From Eopsaltria australis (lineage: Eukaryota > Chordata > Aves > Passeriformes > Petroicidae), in NCBI GenBank assembly GCA_034509425.1, contig JAVTVJ010001751.1:217437-281436 (forward strand): 64,000 bases of DNA, in the 5' to 3' direction. Shown piece by piece: positions 50,347-62,900 of the stretch. The notes under the pieces were generated by a model, which saw only the letters and a program-made list of their open reading frames with translations, did no database searches and was not told the origin of the DNA. Position 1 is the stretch's first letter. Every line of letters begins with the position of its first letter. Position numbers and translations under genes: made by a program.

Positions 50347-51337
50347 TGTGATGGCACCCTGGATGGCTGTCAGGTGCCCATCAGAGGGCTCTATCACTCC
50401 CCTTCTCAGCTAGACAGGAGGGAAAATATAGTGAAAGGTTCATGGGTTGAGATAAGCATAGGAGCAGATCACTCACCAGTCAATGTAACAGACCCTTGAC
50501 TTGGGGAAATGAATTAGATTTTTTACCAATCATATCAGAGTAGGATAATGAAAAGTAAACCCAAATCTTAAAAATACCTTCCCCCACCATTCCCATCTTC
50601 CCTGGCTTTACTCTATTCTTGATTCTCTACCTCTCTTGCAAGTAGCACAGGGGACAGTGAATGGGGTTGTGGTTAGTTTATCACACTGCTGCCGCTTCCT
50701 CCCCCCTGCTGCAGTGTGGGTTCCCTCCCACAAGGGACAGTCTTCCACAAACCCTCTCCAATGTGAGTCCTTCCCGTGGACTGCAGTTCTTCATGAACTG
50801 CTCCAGTGTGGGTCTCTTCCATGGGGTGCAGTCCTTCAGGAACAGCCCAAGGGATCACAAGTCCTGCCAGCAAACTTGCTCCAGTGTGGGCTCCTCTCCC
50901 TGTGAGTCTACAGGTGGTGCCAGGAGCCTGCTCCAGTGTGGGCTTTGCATGGCATCACTGCTTCCTTTAGGTAACCACCTGCTCTGGTGCGGGATCCTTC
51001 ACAGGCTGCAGGTGGATCGCTGCTCCACCATGGGCTGCAGGGGCACAGCTCCTTCACCATGAGCTGCAGGGGGATCTCTGTTCCATGCCTGGAGCACCTC
51101 TTCCTGATCTTTCACTGGCCTTGGTGTCTTCAGGGTTCTTTAGCTCCCATGTCCTTATTTCTCTCTACTCTGGCTGTATTTGCTTCTGTCCAATAGTTTT
51201 TTTTATTTTTCTATCTTAAATCTGTTACCTGATAATTATCACTGATGGCCTTGGCCAGCCACAGGTCTGTCTTGGAGCTTCTCACAAAGCCCCTGTAGAT
51301 CCCTGCTACCAAAATCTTGCCCTGCAAACCCAGTCCA
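50347..51337 (-). mobile_element. Solo LTR of an avian endogenous retrovirus (ERVL-like)
   Basis: A roughly 990-bp element, GC-richer than its surroundings, matching by memory a long LTR family common in songbird genomes and lying antisense to VPS13B. Read on the minus strand it begins TGGACTGGGTTTGCAGGG, contains a CTGGAGCA-centred repeat array, then a TTATCCTACTCTGATATG region near a poly-A-type signal, and ends GGGTGCCATCACA. Its flanks are GGCAT and GGCAC, a near-match to a 5-bp target duplication as expected for class III (ERVL) elements. No internal gag, pol or env was seen beside it, so it looks like a solo LTR. The family name is uncertain. The 69-133-codon frames inside it are not genes. 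Confidence 0.75.
50700..51095. repeat. Degenerate tandem array inside the LTR
   Basis: At least seven irregularly spaced copies of a CTGCTCCAGTGTGGGCTC-type unit, each followed by a C/T-rich block and often GGGCTGCAG. Copies start near 50707, 50755, 50800, 50876, 50930, 50979 and 51020. The spacing varies from about 40 to 75 bp. This is part of the LTR rather than an independent satellite. Confidence 0.8.
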
Positions 51338-54300
51338 GGCACGAACCAGTGAAGTACTTTTGTCCTTCGTACTGACAAAACTTAAGGCTATATTTTCATT
51401 ATCATTCATAGACACCTCATACTTTTGCTGGTGTTCCTTTTGTGCTCCTGTGTACTGCAGAATCTATTGCAGTACTGATCAAGAGCAAGAAGTTTCTGCT
51501 TTCTGAGTAAAGCTCAAATTCCTGTTGTCTTGTTCTTTCTGTTGCCTGAACTATCTCTTTCTAAATTGATGAGTTTTTTTTGGTTTGCAAAAAATGACTG
51601 AAAAGACAGCCCTCTTAATGCAGTGCTGGTAGCTGAAAAGCTAACTTGACATGGCTATATTATCTTATAGCTGCTATCTCAGTGGAGAACTGCTGTTTTA
51701 AAACAACTCTTTTTCAGCATTAGTAATGCCTGCCAACTGTTGGGGTTTGGTTGAGTTTCAAGGCCTCAGGTTCCCTTGCTGGCTTGTCATAATTCATAGT
51801 ACTTCGTCTTTCAGTGTACTCATACAGTCGGTTTGTCTGAGGTGTATGGACTAGGCTTGTCATGTATCCCAAGTTGCCTTTCTGATTTTCTAAAACCTAA
51901 GTATTTAGAATAAGGATTGTTTGGTTTTTTTTTTTATTGCAATTTGGGTATGTTAGCTTAGACTGGCTCTTTGCCTTTTTAAGATGTCAGTTGTGTGTTG
52001 GAAAACATGCCCTTGCCAAAAAGCAAATAACATTTTTCAAGTTTTAAAAAACTTATTCCCCTCCAAAAAAACAGTTTAATTGTCCTTTAAATTCAAGAAG
52101 GACAGAAATGTGTTTTCTTATGTAAAAATGGTGGATTATATACATTAATGTCTCAATTCTTTATACACAGTGTACATGACCTTTCTTTTAACTGCCAAAT
52201 CAATGCCCCAGGTTTGGGGTCTGACTTCTTTTTTCAATGCTTTTGTGGTGCTAGTACTTTACCTCAATTTATGCCCATTCTAAGGCTGCTGAGAAGCCTT
52301 GCAGCTGCAGAGACTGCAGCTTCAATTTTCTTCTTCAGCTGGTAAAGTTTGAGGCAGCCAGGTTGAAATGTGCATATCCTGCAACCAAGAGAGCTCTTCT
52401 GGAGTCCGCTCTGACTTGCTATAGAGTCCCAAATATATTTACAAAAGTAGGCACCAAATAATTTATATCAGATTTATGGTGTTGTTAGCTTAGTACAAGA
52501 CGCTTGTTTGGACCATGACTTTTGAAGTTTGTTGGTCTTATGTGAAATATCAGTTGGAATTCTGTATTTCTCAAGTAGCAAGAGGAAAGGATAATGTAGA
52601 TGGGAGTAGTACCTGAAGGAATGCTGAGGCACCTAAATGGACAAATAGGTTGGATGAGAAGAGATTAAAGAAAACCCATGGATGTGTAGGAGAAGGGTGG
52701 GTTTTTTGGGGTAGTGTTGGTGATCCTTTAAGCTTTCATATCTTTACAGATATTTCTAAATTGATTGTTTAATCAGGTGAGGGTCGCACTCTTACATGAA
52801 GAATTCCACTTGTTTGCCTTGGAACACCTGACTAGCTGAGAAATATCTCACTTATTTTAGTGGAACCTTTTGAGGATACCATATTTTGGAAAGAAGTAAT
52901 AGTAATTTTAGACATGTTGGAGTAGTTTTCCATGTATGTATATTTTTTGGGACTCCCGCATAGTGCTGAATTTATTGAATCTATCATAATATTTCAGACC
53001 CAGTAGTTTAATATGTTATTATTTTCTCCTGTGCTTTGAAGAAGGTATTTTCAGAGCAGATTACTAAAACACAGTTGTTGCATGGGTTTATTCTAAAATA
53101 GATGTGGATATGGGGCTTGCTGTTTTCTGGATCAACTTGTATTTCCACAGAAATCAGCTTTATGTGACATGTGTTTTGGATTTGTACTTTTAAAAAGCCT
53201 TGTGCTTTTGGACAGACACTCTTAAATTAATCCCTGGTTCTCACTACTTTATTTTTGTTAATTCCTCTATTTTTTTTCTTGTCCTGTTCTTTAATGTGTG
53301 TTGGGTTTTTTTAAAATACTTAAACTGTAGGCACTGACTTCCTAGCTAGATTCCTCCTTTCTACTTGGAATTCCAGTTTAACTATAATTATGCTTTGACT
53401 ATTGGCTGTAGAAGTTGATTCCTTTTCTTTTTGGAATCCCTGCACTCATCCGTGTGTTGTCTAAGTATGTCCTTATCTGATCAGTCTCATTCTGCTAAAT
53501 TATATATTGAGTAGCTATCAGCTGACCTACTGAACTGATCTTTCTGAACTATAGCCAGTGCTTTAGTTCTTTTTTCCAAACGTCGTGTTTTGGGTCTAGA
53601 GAGTGTCCAGGATCCAGTGTCTATATTGCAATGCCATGTCAGTGCACTTGGCAATTTTAACGTTGGCAACTCAACATAGAGAATGAAGCAGCAGAATGGG
53701 TTCATTTTCAAAACTGAGTTTTTTGGGAAGCAACATGGTGAGAATTCAGAATATCAAAATTTAGTTTTAAATCAGTAAATGTTTATAAACATGTTCTTTA
53801 TTTCCCCAAAATGATCTTTGTTGATAGAAAATATTTATTTTCATTTGCTGAAAGTTGAAGTGTTATGAGCTTGTTGTACATGGGCTACTGGTTCTTAAAA
53901 CAAGAGCTGGATAGCAATCTATGATAATTTTCCTGGAACTGGAGTGTATCAGGATTAGAGATTTGTTGGCATAGAATGTGCAGGCTGTGCTTTGGAGTGT
54001 GTTCTGAGTGAAGCATTTCCCTTATCATAGTTGTGGAAACTTGTATATTGTTAGCAAAGAGGGTACAAGTAACAGTCAATTCATTTATCTCTCTCTGTCT
54101 CCCCCCTTTTCTTTTTTACTTCTGCTTCCATAGCATTCTCTAAAACTAATTCTAGAATTTGATGGTAACTTGCCACTGGTAAGTCATGTTCCATAAAATA
54201 AAGAAAAGAATAATTGGAAATCAAATTATGTAAGCCAACAGCTGTTTGACTCCCAGATATGCACATTTCTCTTTATTCATGCACATGAAAACTAATAAAC

Positions 54301-56860
54301 CTATGCTAAATGCCTGTGTTAACAAAATATGTATTATTCGTTTTAACCAAAGCTGGTGCTTCTCAGTGTGAGGAATTGTGTTTCTGTGCTCATCTCTGTA
54401 TGAGTTCTGGACTGCAATACAATTTCATTCCAGTGAGCTGTCTCTTACACCTTTTGGCACTTAAAATCTGTATCTATTTCACTTTGCTTGTGAAGTACTT
54501 TGAATGTTCATTGTAGTGGTGTTGCCCATGTGGAGGGGAAGAGTGTTTGTCTCAGAGGAAGCTCATGTTCCTTCTTTTTCTCATTTAAAAATGTAGTTCC
54601 TTATTTTCTACTTTGTACTTCTTGATTCCTTTACTTGGGGGATTGTGTTACTTAACAAGTGAGGAAGCAGCAGCCCCACTTACCTTTTGTACTGTACTGC
54701 TATAGGACCTCCTCACATACGTTTGTGTGGATGTATATATATGTGTATATGTATTTATGCCTATTAAAGACAATTTTCCATCTGACTTTATTTGGTTATT
54801 GCTTGACGGTAAGAAGGAAGAGTTAGGACAGGAAACCTGGATAACACTCAGTACATTGGTAAGCAGTTGTTTTGCATGGGTTATAATTTCACATTAATCC
54901 AGTTAGTAAGGCAGTGAGAGCAGGCAAGAGCCATTTTCTGATTGTTTTGTGGGCAGGCAGTGTCACACATGCCCAGCTGAAAGCTGAATGGCAGTCAGTG
55001 TATATTTAACTTACCTCCCTCAAACAAAACCATTTTTTTTCTTCTGGAGTTCTTTGTTGGACCCATCTTCACACATTCCGTGATCACTGGAAAACTGTAG
55101 ACCCCAGACTATTTTACACTACATGGTACAGCTATACTCTGGAAAATTCAAGAGTGTGAATGTTACTTGTTTATAAAGCAAATCACCTGAATATGCTGTG
55201 TGGAGAGAGGAGATGATATGTAAGAGCTTTCTAGGCAGCAAAACGAGCTTGGAAGCTGAATGTCAGGTTGAACTCCTGGCAAAGCACCAGTTAGAAAGTG
55301 CATTGTTGAAATGTAAATAATAGTTTTGTTCTGTACCAGCTATGACAGTAAGCAGTAATTTTTCGGTGAAGTGGCTGTGCTGCTAGGGAATTGAAGGAAG
55401 TGCATACAGCAAACCAAGATCATAGCAAGGAAATGGATGGCATAATTTAAATGTTAGAGCTAGTGTAGCATTGACTGATTTAACTTGTATTTTAGAACTG
55501 TGGAGTATGTTGTGGGTCTCAAAGTTGTGGATTTGAATGTGAATGTGATAGAATTGCTTTTAGTGCACCTTAATATGCTATATTTCTGGAAAAAAATCCC
55601 AAATAGTCAACAGGTTAGTAGGTTAAAAAAACTATCTACTAATTCCTGTAACTAATGCTAGTGATTTGCATATGCTTATATATTTCAGATGAGTTTACCT
55701 GTGTTACACTTTTTATTGCCACTGGGATATGTATGAATACAAAGAGGGTTTGTGTGTCTAGGTGTATTAGTTTTCTAAAATCTACTTTAAGTGCTCATGT
55801 TCAAGAAAACTTTGTCAAACTGACTGGGACCTCCAAAAGGTGACAGAGCTGTTGGCTGTTCAGGTCTTCTGGACATTCATTCCTGACATAGGACCCCTTG
55901 AAGATAATTCTCTGGCTCTGTATATCATGCTTTTATTATCACATCAAAATTACCAGGGAAAATAGAACATCATCTTCCCAGAAACTTGTGTGTTAATACA
56001 TAATGATTTTTAAATATGTAAGTAACCTAAATGCCAACACTTACAAAGATAATTACAAGTGTTCTGTTTTTAAGTTTATGTATTGGGAGGCTGTCCATGG
56101 AGACAGAGAGGAGGGTGATACAAGAGTCCATCTATTTGAGGAACTGTGCTGCAGGAAGGTCCTGGACAAGAAACTAACTGAATTGGTCTGTGCTAGCCAG
56201 CCACCAGATCTGTTCCTCCCTGCCACAACCCCTTTGCTTCCCTTTGGTGCATATGAAACATTTGGAGAGCAGAAGCTGGGGTATCATTGATGACACTGAA
56301 TTTGCATTTACTGTTAGGCAGTTCAGGGTTTAAACTGAACCCAGCTGCTTTTAGAACAAGGTTGCCACAGCATATCTTCACTATTCATGGTGGTGCACCA
56401 GGTAGAAAGAGTTCTTTGGTTTCTTTTTTGCTGTGGTTAATTTGGTAAATTAGTGTTTGGGAGTGATGTCATGATATATGCTCCTAAATATTGGAAAGGA
56501 ACCCATTTGAACAGGAGCAGAGATTGATGGTGATTGCTGCAATGTAAGAGTTGAAACTCAGATACCACAACATTGCTGATTTATGTTTCAGAAAATAGGT
56601 TTACCTAGACAAATACAAGGACTAACATGTGAATGGAGTATTTAGCTTTATAAAGTGCAGAGGACCTGTTCTGATGTGTAGATACTATTGTATGAAGTAG
56701 AAAGATTAAGAGTAATCCCTGTCCATTTACTGATCTTTAGTCAACTTTTCCCCTGACCTACTTACAGCAAGGAAATGTAATGCCAATAGTCAGTGTCTTT
56801 GTTCTCAGGTACAGGGAGAAAGGATTTATATATCATCTTTGGCATAATTCCTAGAAGGTT

Positions 56861-56972
56861 AGGGTCATATTCTGATGCAGCTTTCCCGGTGTAGGTCTGG
56901 ACTACTTCAATTGATTTACTTTGGAGTAATTCCAGATTTGTCCCAATCCAGCTGACATCAAATCAGGACCCT
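56861..56972. mobile_element. Palindromic MITE-like element in intron 3
   Basis: A 112-bp imperfect palindrome bounded by AGGGTC and GACCCT. The left arm contains TCTGATGCAGCTTTCCCGG and TGGACTACTTCAATTGA. The right arm contains TTTGGAGTAATTCCAGA and GCTGACATCAAATCAGG. It fits an amniote palindromic family, recalled from memory, with a TGGAGTAACTCCA centre and CTGATTCTGATC-like ends. Arm identity is about 60-65% by eye, so this copy is old. Confidence 0.65.
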
Positions 56973-59900
56973 ACAATCCAGCTTTGTTTCATGTAGTTGG
57001 GTGAAGAGTTTGGTTTTGTGTGGTTTAATGGGGAATGAGGTGAGGTAATGCATTTAAAAATATTTCCTTGGAAAGGAAGTAGTTTTTCCTCATTTGTTGA
57101 TAGATTAAAGCATAGATAAATTTGTTGGAATGTATTTTAGCTCCTCGTTCCAGCAGGACTTACTATTTAAGAATGGGCATGATTACAGGTTTTGTAGTGG
57201 AAAAATCCTGTAATTTATTCACCTTTGGTAAAAGCATCTTAAAATTCCAGAAGACAAAATACTCTTAATTCTTTCAGTACAAAGTATGCTCTGGAATTAT
57301 AGCTTGTTCATTTTGGAAGGAGTAGTATTATTGAATTATATTAGATATCATTTGAGCAGAAAAATTCCCTTTACTCACCTATCACTTGTGACTTACCTTG
57401 TAATACCTGCACTTGAAGAGTGGTTTCTGTTAAGTAATTTTGATGCACAACTGATGTAGATTGTATTTTATTTTGAACACTTATGGATAATAATAAATCC
57501 AATCCCAATGAGCTTCACTTTATCCAAAATAATGGGTGAATGTTCAGGTTTAAATGTGTGCTTTCTTTTCTAAGGAAAAGTCATTGTTTTCCCTCTTTAC
57601 AGGCCATAGAACCTGAGGGAAATTGTACTGTGCTACTGGCAATACTCTGGACCATCTAGTATTGCTCCAACTGTTATAAAAGCGTGAACCTCAAATGTAA
57701 ATATTTATTTCTTTGCCTCTGGAGAAAATGGAACAAACTTGTTTTCTCTGTTGAGAATTACAATTTTTTTTTCTTTCCTCTTCTCTGGCATGCCACTGAC
57801 TTGCTAAGAAGCCATGTTCTGAGGCTCTCACCTTGGCTTCAAGAGATGCACTTGGCTTCCTTTACACATGCAAAGGTCTACAGAACTCAGAATGCTATGA
57901 GGTGTTATCCTTATTTTTCAGTTAAAGTCCTTATGTATTGCACCTCATTGGAGCATGAACAATGCAAGGCTACTTTTAAAATTTTATTTGTGTGAATCAT
58001 TCTTGTGGGATATTTTGTCATCTAAAGGATTCTGTTGATTTATTTAATTTGCAAGTATTTTCAGTGAAAGCTGAAAATGTCTTTTGATTTCATTATATAT
58101 CAAAGCCTGTTAGGCCTGTTAACCTCCCAGCATTATTCAATATGCTGAAATGAATTGAATTCTGAAATGAATTAACAGCTGCTGTAGCAGCAGTAATGAG
58201 TAATTACTTAGAATTCAACCCAAGGATCATTAGTCCTGGTATTCAAGAAGTGTGTTGGTAATGGGGGACAACTTTTCAAAGAACTGCAGTGGTTTTCTGT
58301 GCAGTTCTAGGAGGTGAGAGGCCTCTCAATCCATGCAAACAGTGTTGCCCTGCTGTTGGCTATAGACAGCACAGTAGACAGCAGTGTTCCAGTCCTTGGG
58401 TGGGTGGGCTGCTCTCAGGTTTGATTTTTATTCCCAGTGGCAGGAGAGTGTCATATTTCACAGCTTCTGGAACACTTTCTGTAGGTGACTATCATCTGGA
58501 TTGTGTTGTATATGTGGGTAGTTCTGCTGCCTTCTGGAAGTCTCTGCCTTCCTCTATCTCTACTGGATTCCAGGTGTTTAAGCTTTCTACCCTGCAGTTT
58601 TTCCCCAGCAGGACCTGGTGAAGACCTGAGAAAGAGGGCAGACAGGGGTGTGCTGCTGACTCCATACAACTCATTCACCCTGTTCTTGATGGTCTTCTTC
58701 CCATATGTTCCTCAGATGTGGACAGTGATGATGTTGTGGGATAAATGCATTGTTCTGGCAGTGGGAAGTGGACATCTTTCCTGGAAGCTCTTCAACCCTT
58801 TTCCCAGCATGCATTTAAAGATGGGCTTATTATATGATGAAGAAGAGGCTACAAGCCCCCTAGATAAAATGGTTGTGGGGAGCAGACTGCCTGCTCCACT
58901 GCAGTCATCTGGTGTGCAGCTGAGGTTCTTAGGAGAAGCAGCCAAAGGGAACAAGCTAGATGAATTGTTCTGCCACACTGCATATGGCCTGTGGGTTATA
59001 AGTTGTTCATCGTAGATATTTGCTTATGATCCTTAAGAACATTAAAATTTTGCAGTAAAACTTTAGAAAAGTACTTAACAGCATGAAAAAAAATCTGCTT
59101 AAGCCACAATGAACTCTCTAATTCTTTTTACCAGCCTTTCACAAAGAGAGAGCATCTGGTGGACAGAATAGATCAGAGTCCTGAGTGCATATGCTAGTGG
59201 TTTCATTGTCATCAACAGACATTACATTTTTGTTGATTTATTTTGTGCAATGACTAAAACTTCATTTCCTGCTCTGTTAAGGATGTTCTACTTTGCTTGA
59301 CTTGTACAAAAATGAAGTATGGTTGTTGTATCCATATAAAAGTTGAAAGCAATTGTGTGGCATGGAGTTAATGGTGGACGTATCTTTTATCTACTTACGC
59401 GTACACACCAGTTCTTTTCATCTGAAATCCCCTAGTTCTTGATGATGTTAAATCTTCTGCAGTTAACTTTCCCTTCTCAGGGCTGTAATCTAAAGGTCAA
59501 GATATAGTAATCTATTCTTCATTTATTGCATATCAAAGAGTATTCCTCTCATAAATGTGGCTTATAAAACTGTAGTTTATTACCTATATACCAATTGTTT
59601 AAGCACTTCTGTTCTCAGTCAAGTAAAACCAAGTGAACTGTGCATAGAGTTGTAGGAGAGATTCACTTCTACTGGTGTCTGTATAACTCATCAACTTGAA
59701 AAAAGAGTATGCTATAGCTGCTCAGTCGTTTTACTTCCGGCATTTTCGATGAAAACATAATTTCTGCAAAATGGTGTTTTTAGTGCCTCTTTTGTCTTGG
59801 AGAAAAAAGCCCCAAATAAGATACTGCATTTGGAACAGCACAGGGCAGTATTTTTCTGCTTGTTGAAGCAGGGCCCTCATGTTTTGGTCCTATTCTGTAT

Positions 59901-62900
59901 TGAGCTGTGTCTGACTGAACTGTTCCTATGTTGTGTCAAGTGTAACTTGGATGTCTGATTCTCTACTCTGGACTGTGTTCCTGGTTGTGTTTCCTCAGCA
60001 GCATTGCTGTAGTTTTCACTGAAGTGCCTAATAATGTACATGAATCCTCTGGTTATAGGGCACCACCAGGGAGATGTTCTTTTGGAGGAGTGAACTGGCT
60101 ATGCTCAGAGCTTGTGTCTTGTGGCCGCTTTTTTTTTCAGGTGGATGCTTTCTTGTGTGTGAAACAACAGAGTGCTTTGATAAGACAAAATAAGGTTGTA
60201 ATGCTTTCAGGAATGTTGGAAAAGTATTTGAAACAGAAATAGCGAAATACAATTTTTCAGAAATCTGGCAGTGAACTTTGATGTTTCCAACCAAACGTTT
60301 CTTTGTCTACCGCTTTTCATCTTGATCTTGTACTAAAAGTAAGTATCAAGGTTATGAGACCTCAGGAGCGTGAATTGGGCTTTATATTAGTATCCGGTGA
60401 GGGACAGACTTGCCTCAGAATTGCTAACTCATGAGCACTCATCTTCCCTCTGGCTGTGTGGGATCTGGCTAGAGGTTGATAATTCTGGCCCACAGATTCT
60501 TGGTTTAGGATGCAGTTATAAGATTCTGACTCAGTTTAAGGGTAAACTGCAGCTAATTTGAAACTAATGCTAAATGTCTTTACACATTGTTAAACCCATC
60601 TGATGGTTATACTAATACCAAGGTCCTATCCTGTCCTTGGTACCAGTGGGACTGGTATGAGTTCTGTGAGTGTTGCTTGTTAATAGAAGATGGATCCTGA
60701 CTCTTGAAGTGTTTTTATGATCTGCTGACAGTGGTATTTCATGATTTCAGATTCAATAGGCTTCTGAGTTCTCCTGAGCACAGAACAGTCTGATGTGCTC
60801 CTTTCTCATCTTCTGTGGGAAACAACTGGTAGGCAGTTTGCTGGTTCCAGAATGATGGCTGGTGCCACAAGAAGAGAGAAAGCTGAGGGAATTGCTGCTA
60901 GCAGTTATGAAGAGATCCCCTGCTTGTGAGATTCCACTCGTACAGAAGCATTAAGGAAGAATGGTGTGGTGGGATTGAGCTTTCCGAGTGGTGGTGCCCT
61001 TCTTTCAACTTTGTCCTGTCCTGCTCTGCTTCAAAACAGCATCACATATATAGCTGTTCCATTCTTGCCACTTCCTTCTGGCTTGTCTTAAAATGATCTT
61101 AATGGTTAAGTTCTACTTTTTTCCTTTCCTAATGTTTTTGATGCCTGGCCTGTGAGCTTTGCCCATCTGAAAGATCTGGTGTATGACATTTTACATTTTA
61201 TGAGTGTAATATTCATAGATACCTTTACCCAATTGAAACTCATAATAGCAATGCTTGTGTCTTTAGCATGTCACACACTAGTATTTTATACATTTGTTTT
61301 TTTCAAAAACAAAAATATTTCTTGGATTTGTGCAAAAGGCTTGTGTATAGCAATCTTATATAGGCAGAAAGCAAGGACATACTTAAATGATTGTTCTGCT
61401 CTTTTTAGTTTTTATTCCTGTCTCTAAGGAGTCGTGTAATGCTTTAAGTGATTTATAAAGTAGCATTGTAAACACATGCAGGTCATAATAGCATTAAAGC
61501 TTCCTTTGTATGTGATTTTTTTCATCGTTGAACACTCCTGTAATGAATTCAAGTGTGGTATGATCCTGTCATTTGTGCTGACTTGATGTAACTTCTTGCA
61601 CTAATCACACCTTGATACTTATTTCTGTTCTTGAATATAAATTCATATTAGTTTTATTGCTGTTACTGAGTAAGAAATGGTTTTTTCATGCAGGGTTATC
61701 CTCATTTTTCCTTCAATTTAAGAAGGACAAGTATATTCCCAAACATGTAATTTGCCTTTGCTTTGGTTTTGGTTCACTGCAGTGTGCAGCTTATTGAAAA
61801 GAACAGGGACTTAATTCTGTAAAAACAAATACTGAAGGGTTGTGCTGCTTGGTTTTGACTATATACTGAATAATCAGTAAAGATTCTAGATTCTAGAGCA
61901 ACAGATCAGTCTTGCATGGTGTGGAGATTTTTTTTCTATTTGTGCTTGCACTACAGTTTCAGGTTTTGTTTTAGCAGTGGTAGGAGAGCAGGCGGGAAGG
62001 TGTGGAAGGGAGCAGAACAGAAATGCTTGCTGACATCCAGATCAGCTTACACATTTAGCAGTTTGGTAGACTAGAACATTATCAAAATTATTCTTAGGAG
62101 ATCTCTCAGGCAGCTAAACCTATTTTCAGCTTTCTCTTCACCATGTACTTCACATCACCACTTGCTGGTATACTTGCTGCTTTGTAAGGTGCTGCTCTGC
62201 TGCCTGAGCTTATTTCCAAACTCCCCTTCCCTGCTTCAACCACCTGTTTCACTTAACAAACCCACAGTGCTTCAATTGCTACTTAATTTTGAATGTTAAT
62301 ATAGATTTATCGAAGCTATTGTATAATTAATTTTGTTTTAATTAAAGGAGTACAAGACATGAGTAGTATAAGCACACTCCCCATAAGAGAGCCAGCCCTT
62401 AGAAACCTCTGCAGTCCAAACCAGTTTCTATAAATATTTGCTCTTTTCAGAATCCTGATCTAAACTAGGCTGAAAGTTAGCATAGCAACTGATTAGAAGA
62501 CAAAGGTAATTTTCCCCAGTTCTTGTAGTATTGGAAATGTTTATTTCTTCAAGATTAATGAGTCTTAAGGATTGCGCAGTATTCCTCTGACAAAATAAGT
62601 TATATAGTACAGTCTCGTTGGGTTTAATTTTATGTGATAAAAATTCAGATTTGGATGCTATTTAGATGAATCTCATAATTTAAAAAATTGAACACTTGCA
62701 CACTTTCTTGTAGAAGTTTTGAAGTACTTTCATTTGGTTTGGAAGCAGAGAGTGTTCATGGAGTTTTTTGATGTTGGTATTTTTTTCTGGCAGTAAAAAT
62801 GCAAATAGTAGTCTTTATCATGCTTCTGTTTATAAATGAAATGGTTTATAAAATCTCACATTAAGAAGTTTTTAATGAATACCAGTTTATTTTAGGAAAA

